Source of the DNA: Eutrigla gurnardus
Lineage: Eukaryota; Chordata; Actinopteri; Perciformes; Triglidae
NCBI GenBank assembly: GCA_963514095.1
Contig: OY741285.1
Span: 18,451,722-18,515,721, forward strand
DNA length: 64,000 bases
Direction: 5' to 3'
The notes under the pieces were generated by a model. That model saw nothing but the letters and a program-made list of their open reading frames with translations. It was not told where the DNA came from and did not search any database. The stretch's first letter is position 1. The number at the start of each line of letters is the position of its first letter. The translations under genes were made by a program, and so were the position numbers. This document shows, one piece after another, positions 23,621-35,470 of this stretch.

Positions 23621-24601
23621 TAGGGATGCACATTTTTAATTTTTTTTATGACCGAAAACCGACGCTCATTAACCGATTAATAACCGTTAACTGATAAGAT
23701 TAAAATGCGCTATTGACTGTCTGTGACCCATTCAAAAGTACCGTGGCAATTTTTTTTTCTTATGGGCTTTATTTTTAAATGTGCAAATACGCGCCTGTGC
23801 TCTAATAGCCGCCAGGGTCCGACCTCATTTGGCATAATAAACGCCGGTTCAATTAAACGCCCGGGCGATTAAGTGTTTACCATAGTCTTGCACAGAAAAC
23901 AAAAGTTTTTTTTTTAACAGCACTTCACCGGCTCTCACCTCTTCTGTCAGTCAGCCCCTCCTCTCGCTCTCTCTCTCTCTCTCTCTCGCATGCAGGCGCG
24001 CGCACACACACACACAGACACACAAACACAGGCGCGCTAGAGATAAACAAAACTTACATACACATGAATCCACTCGGTGCTGCAACTATAGCCGGAAAAA
24101 AAACCTCACCTTTTTTAACGAAATGTTCAGCCCTCAAAATAAAATAAATGGGCCAGGCAAACCCCAGTCCTCTCTCGCCATAGCAGATTTGTTTTCTTTT
24201 TACTGGTTTTTATTAAGAAAAAGCAGCATGTCGACATGCTCTGGGGTCAGCCTGGTGCGCAGTCTGTTTACCGTGAGACCCGCAGCGGAGAATACGCGCT
24301 CAGATGGCACCGATGTCCCGGGAATGCAGAGGTAGCGCCGGGCCAGAATGGCCAGCCTCGGGAAGCGCGTCTGTTGGATTTTCCACCACTCAAGAGGATC
24401 AGTGCAAATAAACTCATCTCCTTTTCGGTCGAAATTGTCCCACACAGAACTCCTTTTTGCGCGCTTCATTTTTGCTGTTAAGTGGGCTGTGGCGGAAAGC
24501 ACGTGTTGTCACGTGTTAAAAAAAAAATTAACCGTTAGTATTAATCGGTCAAAGTTCCTGTTATCGGTTAACGGTTAAACGGTTAACCATGTGCATCCCT
24601 A
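23621..24601 (-). mobile_element. hAT DNA transposon, deletion derivative with perfect 8-bp duplication
   Basis: The ends are inverted repeats, TAGGGATGCACAT at 23621-23633 and its reverse complement at 24589-24601. They are flanked by an exact 8-bp duplication, ATTTAAAC (23613-23620 and 24602-24609). Near the right end a subterminal palindrome-like array repeats GGTTAACGGTTAAACGGTTA, and near the left end ACCGATTAATAACCGTTAAC, in the inverse sense. At 981 bp the element is internally deleted. It keeps only the C-terminal part of the transposase on the minus strand, plus CT and CA tracts at 23966-24030. Its inverted repeats differ from those of the hAT element at 1777, so it is a separate family. 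Confidence 0.93.
24200..24502 (-). pseudogene. hAT transposase C-terminal dimerisation domain fragment
   Basis: This open frame encodes the hATC domain that holds hAT transposases together as dimers. Landmarks are DPLEWW at residues 35-40, the P-RLA-LARRYLCIPGTS segment at 48-64, SVPSERVFSAAG at 64-75 and the closing LNKN at 96-99. Length and motif order match the end of ZBED/hAT-Ac-type transposases. The upstream catalytic RNase-H-like region and the BED finger are missing, and residues 1-15 are probably not original coding sequence. The reading frame itself is unbroken over about 85 residues, which suggests a fairly young element. Confidence 0.88.
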
Positions 24602-24609
24602 ATTTAAAC

Positions 24610-27604
24610 ATTAACCATTTTTGATTACAGTGCTCTCCTCTTCTCTCAAATATACAGCTTGATGGCAGCCAAAAGCTCCAGGGATATTTCAAAACCTGGC
24701 CACAAACACCCGCAATGAATGTCTTCTTTTTTGTGTTTTGGGTGAACTGACGGTTTAAAGGCGTTCCCTTTTTTTGTCCCTGAAGCTTGACAACATGGTT
24801 CAAGACCACAAACACATTGCTCATGCCTGTAGCAAAGTGGTCGTGAGGTGGCATTTTAATTAAAATGGCGAGAAAAAACACAGTCTGGCCCCTCGTTTCC
24901 GAAGAACGGAACTGACGCCTTACTCAGCATTTCCTCCAATCTGCCCTCTTTTCCACCTCCTCCTCTTTGTTCTCCTCTTTTAGTTTGCATCAAGAGAGGA
25001 ACGCAGATTGTAATCGCTTCATGAGATTACATCTTGTGTCCATGTGTTTGTAACGGAGCATGTGGTTTCTCCCATAATCTCTATGAGCCTTTATAGTAAA
25101 ACAGATGTCGTGTTGGGAGATGGCCCTAATCCAGTGATGTACTATAATCCGCGAGTCCTCTGAATGGTATCACAGAGGATATTGTGTTTCCTGGTTCAGC
25201 CGTTGTTACGTGAGGGGGAAAAGGCGGCCCGGCTCTGGGTTTGCGTCGGGGAGCGAGCTGGAGTTTGGTTAGATGGGTGAAAAGCAATACGACCCCAGCT
25301 TGAAAACAATTTCAGTATCTCTGTGAACCAAAATATTGTTTTTCTTTTACTATAATTCTTATACAAGACACTCTTTGAGAGAAGGTCAGAGATCATGTTG
25401 CTGGGTTCCCAGCTCCTGTCTGGGTCGTTTCAAACCGAGTCCAACAAGCCTCTAAATCAGTTGTTGAGAAAACACTGCAAAGGGGACCCAAAAACTCCCT
25501 CTGTGTATTTGCTGGCATATCTGAAATGTTGCCTGGGGCCATGTGAAAATTTGAGCTGATGATGGGGGCTATTTGCTTCTTTTCTTGTCAGGAATGAGTC
25601 GTGACAGCCATGGGTACCGAAATGCAGCAATGCTCAGGGGTTGATTAACATGTAGGTGTAACAGAAGAAAGGTGTGTGACCTCAACACCCCGCTGTCAGA
25701 TTGAGCAAAGCATTCTGTGCCACTAAATAGCCGGAGTTGTGACCCTCTATGTTCTGTGTTGTATCTCCATGCAGAAGTTCTTGTCCGGCCTTGCCTCCAG
25801 ATGAGTTGATAAGATTGCTTCTGACAGCAGATGTTTCAAATTTCCCTTGTCCCCCCCGCAAACTTGAAATATTGACTTTTACATGAGGCGTTGCTGAAGA
25901 CCAGGATGGATATTCAGGATCAAATGTTACACTGTTTCTTTGTCTCGATTCTCACACTCCATCTTCGTCATCCGTGCATCGCCTTTTATTATCACCGGAG
26001 ACGATGGCCGACGGGTGTAAAGTGCTCTGTGCGCCGTGTGATGCAATCGTACCCTTCACAGCGCTTAGCCGGATAAACACAGCACAACACGCCGCACGAC
26101 ACTGGTACGCTGCAAAAGAAAGCAGTGGCTTTCACACTAATCACTCATCTCGGGTAATGGAGCTTATAGTCCGTGGAGTATGAATGTCTGGCAGATGGCA
26201 GATGATAATGCCTCTCTGTTGTTGATAAGAGGCTTGGAAATTGACAACAATGCAACACTGAAATTAGTTCTCCCATTTCAGTTGGGAAACGGGAAATAAA
26301 AGCACATGCTTTCGGGAATTTGGAAATACGTCTGGCAAAGATCAAATTAATATTGAAGATATGATACATATTAAAAGTCGAGGCAGACTGTATCACAAAA
26401 AAAACATGTGGTTTTGCAAAGGAGTTAAGAATAAAAAATCTTGCCCGGGGCCCGCTTGAGACTCGAGCCAGCACTGTTCACAGTTCAAAGATGTTATTGA
26501 CCTCCATGATCTCCTCTGGACTGGGACTGGGAGGGAAGATCAATATTTATGTTCGGCAGATCAAAGAATCACTGTTCAAAAATAAACACACTGTCCGCCG
26601 CATCCAACGCCTCCCTCCTCCATCGCCGCTTCAATCGCAAATACTTTTTTTTCACCTCAGAAAAATCATTGTTTTCACAGCACACGAAATTCCAACCAAG
26701 TAAGGTGTGGAGGAGATTTTGAACTCGCTTCAGCCAGTCGACGCTCAATAGACATGATAAATTCATTAGAGGCAGGAAAAGGTTGAACTTGTCTGCTCTG
26801 AGAAAGTTGACACCCACAGCTGCAGGGGACTCTTCGTTTGGAGCGAACCTTCCTTACTCCACACCTCCTTGCGTGCTCTTTTAACTCCGCCGCCATGTTT
26901 TGCATGTCAAAGGAGGCAATGTTTTATCCCGAGGAGGGATGTACAGACGAGGAGCGGGGTTGTGCAGGTGTCTGGTGGAAAGAAAAGGGCACCGGGATGT
27001 TGCAGGTGAGAGGTTTCTGCAGGTGACTAGACTAGAAAAATGAACGTGTTTGTGCTGTTCTAGCAATGAGCAAAACAAAAGAGCATTGACCATTAAGAAT
27101 ATCTCAAAGGGGCTTTACTGATTTTAGGAAAAATCTTCTAGTCATTAAAAATGTTAAAAATGCTAAAACATTTCAGTGCAACATAATCTGTCTGCATGCG
27201 TATTATTTCATGCTTCAAGTCTGAAACCTTAAGTCATCCTTTTTGTAAATCAAAAAGTCTTGCTGATGCCAAATCTATATATGGCAATTTTTAGTTTTGG
27301 AGATAGATCAGAAATTGTCCTTCAAGCTTCTTGAGTGGGTGGGTTGGTGGAATGCTTGAGAGACGGGGGTGCAGAGGCACCATGTATATTAACTTGCACT
27401 TTAAACTGCATCTTAAAAGACACAGACTTGATTTGTTAGCGGTGACGTTAAAGGAATATCATTGCTTTTTTTTTATATATAATTACACGAGGACATCGAT
27501 AATCCATAATGATGAATCTGGATAAAGCGGTTCTGCAAAAAGTTAAATGGAGTTTTAAAAGGTCAGTGTACCCATCAACCATAGCCAGTAAGTAGTAGTA
27601 CTTA
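24610..27604. other. Gene-free stretch
   Basis: No exon, RNA gene or recognised transposon. Open frames are short and overlap on both strands. Confidence 0.45.
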
Positions 27605-28612
27605 GTTTTGGGAAATACACTTATTTGTTTTCTTGCTAATAGTTATTTGAGAAGATCAATACTACTCTCATGGCTCTATGATAATTGTGAATCTGGAGAC
27701 AGCACAAAAGGACAAGGCAAGAGCAAGACTCGGAAGGCCCATGGTGCTCTTGCTATCCTATTGGGAAGTCAAAGCAGTACAGCCAAAAACAAAAGGTCCA
27801 ACAAACACAAGCTCTTGTAGGGCTCGGAACGCTGGGGGGTGACGAAAAAAGTTTGATGCCTTGCATAATGGAAGCCTCTGTTGTGTCTTTTGGCCCTGCA
27901 TCGAGGTCAAACACCAATCTATCCCGGACTTATCTTCAGAATGGCCCGGCATCGAGTCCCAAATGTTGCACCAGGAAAGACCGTTAAGGAAAGGAATCAA
28001 GAGTGGCTCAAAACAACTTGTGACAGCTGTGCTGAAGGAGATGGGGCTTGCATGGGGCAAGCCACATACATTACAAGATAGGTTTGATGGAGGCCGATAG
28101 TTGAAGAGGACGAAGCCGATTAAGAAGAGAACTGGCAACTGGAAACGACTGGAAACCAGGAGGGAAAAGCTTGCTTGGTCCATAGGTAAAAAAAATCTGC
28201 TATATAACCTCTAGAGCTACACCTGAATATTATCATTCTGGTATTCATTCGTTGTGTAGGTTTTCAATTTTAGTATTGGGATATAGTTTGGGTTTTTTTA
28301 ATTACCGAAGAGGTGATGTTTATTTCCTGGAGACAGCAGCCTCAAAACACTTCTTCAGGGGAAGAGGGCCTGCAAAGAGACTTTGAGGTACAACTACACA
28401 TCCAGAGGTATGAGGCAAGAATCACTGAATGCAGAGGCGTGTTTGCGCCGCCCACATATGGCATAAGTACTACTGAAGCTCCGGGGTATCCGGGACAGCT
28501 CTACGAAACCTTACTAATTAACACATTATATTTTGTTTGTTAAACCAAAATGTACAAATGCTGTGGTTCTGGAAGTCTTTGTGCCGGCTAGGATGTAGAT
28601 GTACAAGAAATA
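27605..28612 (+). repeat. Fish dispersed repeat split into three pieces by insertions
   Basis: Three blocks appear in the order and orientation of one fish repeat. The head (27605-27712, TTTTGGGAAATACACTTATT landmark) is the same as the foldback arms at 16961-17094. A middle piece lies at about 28148-28222 (CTGGAAACCAGG.GGAAA..AGC, then GGTAA.A.AATC). A 3' piece is at 28511-28612 (TTACTAATTAACACATTATA landmark). The roughly 435 bases between head and middle and the roughly 290 bases between middle and 3' piece are extra relative to my recollection of the family. The family class is not known to me. Confidence 0.5.
27713..28147 (+). mobile_element. Probable LINE 3'-terminal coding remnant inside the repeat
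   Basis: This insert contains a frame with LKEMGLAWGKPHTLQDR (about 28035-28085), followed one frame over by WRPIVEEDEAD and a stop. The pattern of an acidic helix, GLxW, then a DR..WR..V motif shortly before the stop resembles the extreme C-terminus of RTE-type or related fish LINE proteins. No flanking duplication was found. The alternative is an unrelated chance frame. Confidence 0.35.
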
Positions 28613-30167
28613 AATTCCCCAGAGGGTCGAAACATTCCTTTTGAAGGATGAGGGCCACTGAGGGTCAATTCAGCGAGCAAAGGTGCAACGAGACATGCGT
28701 CCATGCATGTGGATAAGAAGGAGACGTCATGGAGCTAATTTGGTTGCACCATTTTAGCTCAGCTTGTCTCAGGTTGAGAGAAGTTCCCATCAGTCCAGCT
28801 AAATGAAACCTCAGCGCTGAACTAATCCTCCTATGTTTTAAAGGTTCACATTATACCAAACTCACTGTCCAATTATGGGTATGCAGGACACTCAGGCACC
28901 CACGCACAAAAGACAGAAAGAAAAGGCTTTAACTATACCGTTAGTATCTCAAGATGTAATTTGCAGCAACACAATGTAGAAAGAGAAAGGGGAGGCTAAC
29001 GGGGGAAAGTGGGAGCAATTATGTCGGCCAAGGACAAAACAGTAATGTAATAAGACCCCGTGTCGCAGGAAATGTCTCCCCGCTGTGAAACATGGTCGCT
29101 GACACAACACGTAGATCAATAGTCGCCCACCGGAGCTCCCTTCATAGGCCTAATCAAAAATAATAACAAAGATAATAATTGTAATGGCCCGGTCACACCA
29201 ATAATACCCATAACAATTACAATAAATTGCAAGCTGTCCGTTTGCGAAGCTTCTAACAGTCATTGTCCATTTAACAGGATTAATCACGCTGGCAGGGCAG
29301 TGGGAGTATGTGTTATTAGTGGGTGTTTTTGACGTTCTGGTGTTTATGTAGAAAATCTCTCATCCGTCAACCTACACATAACTGAAACGCGGAGAGGGAC
29401 AAACAAACACATAAATTACAGGTCTAATCTCCAGCTGGGCCAGGGTCTCTGATCAGGTGGAGGGATGCGGAGTGGGACCAAAGTCCAACGAGAGCGGCTG
29501 ACAAGGGGGAAATATGCTAATGGGCGAGGTGAGGCTTGTAGGGGAAAGCGGCAGTAATACCCATTTAATGGACTGTGGCGTGGCGCTCTGTGAGAATGGG
29601 AAGGGGGGGTGGGGGGCTGTGCGAGTGTGTTTTGTGTAAGATGGCAGCTCAAGGTTTAGGGGTTCTGCGTAGAGCCATTGTGCGTTACATTAAGCCCCAG
29701 ATTTAACCCTGCTGCAAGGAGCACGATCAGCTATTACTGTCAGCAAAGTTATTACAGCTACACACCAGTTGTAGGATTACCCTCTGTGTGCTTTGGTGTG
29801 TGTGTGTGTGTGTGTGTGTGTGCCTGAGCAGATGTATCAGTGAGTATACATTGTACCAGCAGATGTGACAGTACATTATATGTTGCTGCTGCTGCTGGTG
29901 TCTTATGTGTGTGGTTGTCGTGCCGTCTACATGACATGTGCTTGTCTACTAACCTGTCTACAATAATGCGTTGCCTTATGTGTGTGTCACTCTCTGTAGC
30001 GTTGCCACCATTACCACGGTGACATGTTTGAAACGGAGCGCAGTTTCACTGACAGCAAAAGCGTGCCTGATTGGATTAATCATGGTCGACAAGCTCGCAT
30101 CCTGATGGATGAAGGGGAGTCAGTGTGGATGGGGTTTTTTCAGTCTTAAAAACAGGCAGAAAAACAT
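28613..30167. other. Gene-free stretch, possible conserved non-coding block
   Basis: No gene recognised. The portion 29010-29310 is free of repeats and dense in TAAT, AACAAAG and ATTGT-type short motifs, a composition often seen in developmental enhancers. That is only a suspicion. A GT tract lies at 29794-29821. Confidence 0.4.
29794..29821. repeat. (GT)n microsatellite
   Basis: Fourteen GT units. Confidence 0.9.
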
Positions 30168-30337
30168 CTGAAACATGGAATTGCCTTGAACTTGCATTCT
30201 TTTTACTGGCCATCAGGGGGCTACTCAAAAAAAGTCAAAATGTATAGAAGTCACAATCGCTCATTTAAAGTCTTCTTCAATACTACTCACTATTCAGAGT
30301 CAAATAGAGGATAAACAAAGGTTTGGACATGCCCTCC

Positions 30338-30342
30338 TTGTG
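30338..30342. repeat. 5-bp target duplication, left copy (solo LTR)
   Basis: TTGTG, identical to 30748-30752. Confidence 0.75.
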
Positions 30343-30747
30343 TGTAGGAGCCGTATGTAAGTCTGTGTGTGTTTGGTTGTGGATGTGGACACTGCAATGG
30401 TGCGTGGGTAGGGGTGTGTCACTGTGGGCGTGTGATCCGCGGTTACTTGTAATTGCACTCACCTGGTTTCATCAGTTGGCGTCTGAACATGGCGTGGGGT
30501 GAGCCACGGGGGTGAAATTTTCTGTTGAACGCTACGCTGTCACATCACATTGTGCTTCACTTAATCCTACCTTATTAACCTTGCACGGATGTTTGTAAAC
30601 CGTTGGAGCTCATGTACGCTGCCGTGATATGAAAATAAAGGTGCTACGAGAGCAAGAATAAAACGAAGTGTGCGCGTCAACAATTTCTCCCGTGTTCAGC
30701 CCACCGCGGCTAGTAGTTTTTATATTTGGTCCCACTTAGCCGTAACA
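30343..30747 (+). mobile_element. Solo LTR of a retrotransposon
   Basis: This 405-bp block begins TGTAGGAGCC and ends CCGTAACA, giving the TG...CA ends of long terminal repeats. It is flanked by the 5-bp duplication TTGTG on each side. Two AATAAA polyadenylation signals (30634-30639 and 30657-30662) lie in the second half, as expected between R and U5. There is no primer-binding site, gag or pol next to it, so it is the product of recombination between two LTRs. Its insertion into copy B of a dispersed repeat defines both boundaries independently. The superfamily (Gypsy or other) is not determined. Confidence 0.75.
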
Positions 30748-31611
30748 TTGTGACTGTTGAATGTGCTGTTGTCGTTGTCCCGGTCTGGTTTCGTCTCTTT
30801 CAGTGTGCTTTCAGTTCATGAAAGATCATTTTAAAAATATCTTGCTCAGCGTTCGGTTCTAACTTAGTTCCATCCTCTTCTGTCCCTTCTGGTTCCAGAA
30901 ACCTAAGATGGCAACAGCCAAAATAGAGAATTTGAGCCAATCCACAAACTAATGGGTGACATCATGGTGACCACATCCACTTCTTATACAGTCTCTGCTT
31001 AAGATATACTGTATCGTCTGAAATGAGTTTTACACGGCCTTGGAAAAAAACTTTAATGTAAACTTTGAGCGACCTCCACAGAATTAAGTGTGAAAATCCT
31101 GCCTCATATACAGTCTTACCCTGTATGCATTTTTTCAGACCAACTTGTGATTGTTAAAGAACAAATTTGCATTCCATCATTATTTTTCCTCTTACCAGAT
31201 GAAATATATAACTTCCTAAAGAAAAAGAGGGGGTGCTCTGAAGTGATCCCCTCTGCTACGAGGAAGCCTTTTAAAGACAATCTGTATTCGGAGAGAGCAG
31301 GAGGATTTCATAGAGATTAAATCCGTGAAGATTTCATGGAGCATAGGCTTGTGGATTTTTGCATTCCTTTTTTTTCTTTTTTCCACTGTTGAAGTTTTTC
31401 ATGACTGTTGGTTCAGCTGATTACAGCCCAGCGCAGCGTTTCAATGGCAATTCAAACACTATACTTCAACATTTTAAGTGCCACAAAAGCAGTTTACATA
31501 CACAGCAGTGATGTCACACACAGTGAGATTCCAGCACGGTAATGGTGGCTTGGATTAGTCTGCAAATGAATACATGTAAATGTATGCATATCTGTGCTGG
31601 CAGCTCTCCAC

Positions 31612-31614
<3 letters not shown>

Positions 31615-31666
<52 letters not shown>
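31615..31666. repeat. (GT)n microsatellite
   Basis: Uninterrupted GT tract of about 52 bases. Confidence 0.95.
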
Positions 31667-31667
<1 letters not shown>

Positions 31668-32085
31668 CTGAAATGCATTTCGCGGAAGATGACTAGATGA
31701 CCACTCAGCCACTTTACTGCCAAACCTCCCCGACCCAGACTATTTCAGTCCAGTCATACCAGCAAACAGATATCACCATCACACAGCTCGGACACAGATG
31801 ATCCATCTCCAACCCTCTCTTCAGTCGAGCACATTGCTTCTCCGAGGGCCTGAAATAACAGCGAGAAGGAACAGCGAGACAGCCGTCCCCCCCCCCCTCT
31901 TTTCTTGTGCCTTATCTGCAGATGTCTCGTCTCCCGCTGCCCTCCCCATTCTTTTCAGAGGGTCTATTTTAAGAGCGGACATGGTCCGTTCCATCACACT
32001 CGTAGGTTCTCCAGAAGACAAAAACGAAACAAATCCGTCTGTGTGTACAGTATGTCTCTCCGTGTGGCTCCTTTTGTGTCTATGA

Positions 32086-32086
<1 letters not shown>

Positions 32087-32117
<31 letters not shown>

Positions 32118-32130
32118 CTGCCTGCCTGCC
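32087..32130. repeat. Compound (GT)n(CCTG)n microsatellite
   Basis: A GT tract passes directly into four CCTG-type units at 32116-32130. Confidence 0.9.
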
Positions 32131-32251
32131 TCTTTGTGTTAGGAGACTGTTTACACAACCTACACATCCCCAGTTAAAACAGCAGACCAAAACGGAGTGT
32201 TTCCAGATGGAGACGGTCTGTAAACCACAGTGGCCCATCCCTTCAACCATG

Positions 32252-32252
<1 letters not shown>

Positions 32253-32286
<34 letters not shown>

Positions 32287-32325
32287 GAAAGCCTGCCCTG
32301 TGTACCATATCCCCCCCCCCCCCCC
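32253..32325. repeat. (CA)n tract and nearby C-run
   Basis: CA tract at 32253-32284, then a 15-base C homopolymer at 32311-32325. Confidence 0.9.
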
Positions 32326-33149
32326 GCCCTCTCTAGTGACAACTTTCTAGGCCAGGCTATTGTTTTATGTTTATCTGAACCTCAGGCTCCAAAAAACCAG
32401 CACCACCATGATTCAGTCTTCCCGCTCCCTTTTATGGGCCGCGGGTACGAAGCGGGAGAGAACAGCGGTGTGGAGAGGAATGAAGCGAGGGAGGCAGCGG
32501 CGGCCTGCTTGGAAAATGAGTGTTTTGTCCAAGGTCTCCTCAAGGTCTCATCATTCAAAACTCATCAGAGCCTGACAGGCATTGATGAGACCGGAGATGA
32601 AGTGGTTTCTGCAGAACGCTTAACAGGGATTAAAAGGGTCAGTTCACCCAAATCACACAAAGATGAGTGAAGAAAGATATCCTCAGGAATGCAAATAAAT
32701 GTGCCCCCCTCCCCCAATGATGAACTGTTCCTTGAACCCCAGAGTCTAGCAGTGTTGTAGTACTTGATATCTAAACGGCCTGTTTATCATCTGATTTATT
32801 TGCCAACATCGTTACTGTGATTGCTAACAGAAACAAAAGGGAAATCCCCGCATGTAAATGCAGATCTGCCTGTTGATTTATTTTTTTTTAACCAAGAAGC
32901 TACACATATAAACCGTTTATACGGTGTTTTCTGTGATTTTTTGTCATGGAAATGTGGTGGTTAGGTCAGGTCAGGTCTTGGCTCGCCTTAGTCTCAATGT
33001 CATGGCTTGATCTGGGTTGAGGTGGTCTTCAGTCGATCCAGTTTTATGTGCTGACATTTGGGCATTTCCTATAATATTGAACAACAACCGGGCCGGGATA
33101 ATCCTGAGACGTCGCTGTCACCATTTCTCATAAGGACCAGGGTCTTCAG

Positions 33150-33597
33150 TAGGAAGCCACATGCCAAATGGACAAACCACCACACGCCCTGAAGCAAGCA
33201 CTGCGCTCCTCCACTTCAGCTGGCCAGCTGGTACCACCATCGCTGAAATCCAACAAATGTCACTCAGCAAAGTCCAAACTCTTCTCTGTTCTGGTCCTCA
33301 GTGGTGGAACGAACTTCCGACCAATGTCAGGACAGCAGTCATTTGCCATCTTCCGAAAAAGACTCAAGACTCACCTGTTCAGACTTCACCTCGACTCTGC
33401 ATAGCATAAGGTATGTTTGCTGAACAGCTACTACTTTACTCAGACGAGGACCTATCACTTGTTCTACTATTTAGCTCTTACTTTATCAGCAATGATATGT
33501 TGTGGTTTCTTTGCTTCTTTCTTTTGACAAATGCACTTATTGTAAGTCGCTTTGGACAAAAGCATCTGCTAAATGACCTAAATGTAAATGTAGTTCT
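33150..33597 (+). mobile_element. 5'-truncated L2-like LINE 3' end
   Basis: The coding remnant (about 33160-33405) shows the C-terminal pattern of fish L2-type reverse transcriptases, split over two frames. VPPSLKSN and SKLFSVL are in one frame, GPQWWNELPTNVRTA is in the other, and QSFAIFRKRLKTHLF is back in the first. The 'W N x L P ... F ... LKT.LF' order is characteristic. At least two frameshifts are needed. The 3' untranslated end carries TAAGTCGCTTTGGACAAAAG and CATCTGCTAAATGACCTAAA (33543-33585), a tail motif common in fish retroposons. It lacks all catalytic domains and is dead. I found no target duplication. Confidence 0.75.
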
Positions 33598-35444
33598 TAG
33601 TAATAAAGGCTTTGTGATAAGACACATGTCCTTTTCCAAACAAACGTTCAACCTTGACTGTCAAAATAAAACTCTACCAAAGGAGGGCAGCAGCAAACGT
33701 TTCCACCTCCCTGTCATCTTCTCTTTCTTCTTCTTAACCATCCTCTCTTTGCCGTCTGTCCTACAAGGCCTCATTGTGGTCGCTGCATTGTGACAAGATG
33801 CTGCTGTCCTCTGAAATCTCAGAGCTGAGCCAAAGACCCCATGGAGAGAAACACCTTCCAGCTTCCAAAGAAGCACTGACAAACCGGATCTATTAATATG
33901 CCCTTTGAGAAACTTAATTCAAAAAGATGATAAAATGTTAATAATTGAACAAGTGAATGCCGCCTAATGAGGAAACAGCATTAAAATCTCATCCTCGGTG
34001 GATTGTAAGTCCACTCTCTGTTCTTGGGGAGCTTTGAGCCCCATTTTCGGTCTGTTTCACTCCGACAAAGTGGATGTCCTGAAAATCCCTCCTTCACTCC
34101 GCACCGTCCACGGACGTAGCTTGAAGCTTCCGGCACTGGCTAAGAACCAGTTGGTAACACCACACATTCTTCTTTTAATCCCCTCTTCTCCTTTTGGCTT
34201 TGCTGTTTCCTCGGCACAACTTGGAGCATGCGAGTGCATTGTATTCGGGCTCAGGTGCTCCGGTTTGGCTATTTACTCGGTCCAATAGGCGGAAATACAG
34301 AGATGGCTTCCATTTGTAAACCATTTTTTAAATAATGAAGTCAATTTTACAAATTCTCAATTTCCTGCCTTTCCATCCCTCCGCAGATGTAGAATGAGAC
34401 GGAGAGATAACGCTTCACTGATAGGCTCCTGGAGCTTAGTGGGAAAATTCAATATACTGGCTGTGCCTTTACACATCTTGGGCCTCGGGGAAAAAAAAGG
34501 GGTCTGTTCCGGCATGGATTTCTATCATTCTGTCCACTCATCCTGCTGGCGCGTTGATTCATTTCAGACACTAATACCTCAGAGAGCTAGCTATGTATAT
34601 ACATCAGCAAGTGACAAACAGTTCATAAGGCTGCTGCTTCCTTCGGCTCGAGGCGATGATCCTTCACCACGTGAAGTTGTGGTGGTTTTTTGATCGATTG
34701 GAGCGAAAGCCCACAGAGGAAGGAAACAGCAACAAAAACAGGTTGAAGCACTGCTTGGTATTAAGGGAATATTTGGAAAATCAGCGGCTTTACTGAAAAC
34801 AGAAATATTGATGTATCTAAGCTGGGGGAAATATAAAGCCCAATGGAGGTTTTGGTCGAATAAAAATGGCACGCAAGGTACATTTGAAATGTTATTGAGC
34901 AATGTAAAGACAACCGTGAGGGTGTTTTATTCATAAAACACATCAAATAATCCCTCTGGTGAGTACACACAGTTCAGTTCTCAGCGGATGCCTGATTGCC
35001 AGGCTTCAAATGCAAAAACGTAACCCTCTTCCTTAAGATACAAAGGAAGGGTTTAAGTAGAGGCTGTTTACGCATGTTTATACACTTTGCCAGTTGGGAA
35101 TATGTGAAATGGATACGAACACTATTAGAAGGAAACAAATGTAAAAAAAACGGACCTCTTCTGAATTCTTGTTAGTGAGGGCAAACAACCTCACAGCTCC
35201 TCCATTCCACGCTGCTGCGAAGCCTTGGCAACCCGGAAACCGCAGCAAGACCGACCGCGAGCGCTCCTTTTTTCCATTTGCCTTCATGCATTTTCACGCT
35301 TATAATCATTGCTGTAATATGCCAGGTGTCTTCACCTTTTTCCAGCCATCAGGGAGCACCCTGAGGTGTAACAGTCATATTTACATACTAGGATAAGAGA
35401 CTTAGAGCTCCGTTTCTACACTCGTTGTCACAAAGTGTTGCTTT

Positions 35445-35470
35445 TGGGGGGGGGGGGGGGGAGGGGGGGG
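35445..35470 (+). repeat. G homopolymer run
   Basis: About 25 G residues with a single A interruption. It can form a G-quadruplex and is a likely site of length errors. Confidence 0.9.

Larger units (their letters stand above)
30168..30996 (+). repeat. Dispersed fish repeat, copy B, interrupted by a solo LTR
   Basis: The 5' part (30168-30342) has the CTTGCATTCT..GGCCATCAGGGGGC core and AAGTCTTCTTCAATAC. The 3' part (30753-30996) has GATGGCAACAGCCAAAAT, then CCACAAACTAATGGGTGACA and the terminal TTCTTATACAGTCT. Both parts match the order of copy D at 52288-52510. The LTR at 30343-30747 sits between them, and removing it with one copy of the duplication joins the two parts smoothly. Confidence 0.75.
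30997..33149. other. Gene-free, microsatellite-rich stretch
   Basis: No gene recognised. It contains GT/CA tracts and C-runs listed separately. A short block at about 32629-32665 (TTAAAAGGGTCAGTTCACCC) resembles the head of a common fish repeat. Confidence 0.4.

Noticed and set aside
32629..32665. TTAAAAGGGTCAGTTCACCC repeat head
   Set aside because: It resembles the start of a common fish repeat, but the match is too short and no second end was found, so it is not listed as an element.
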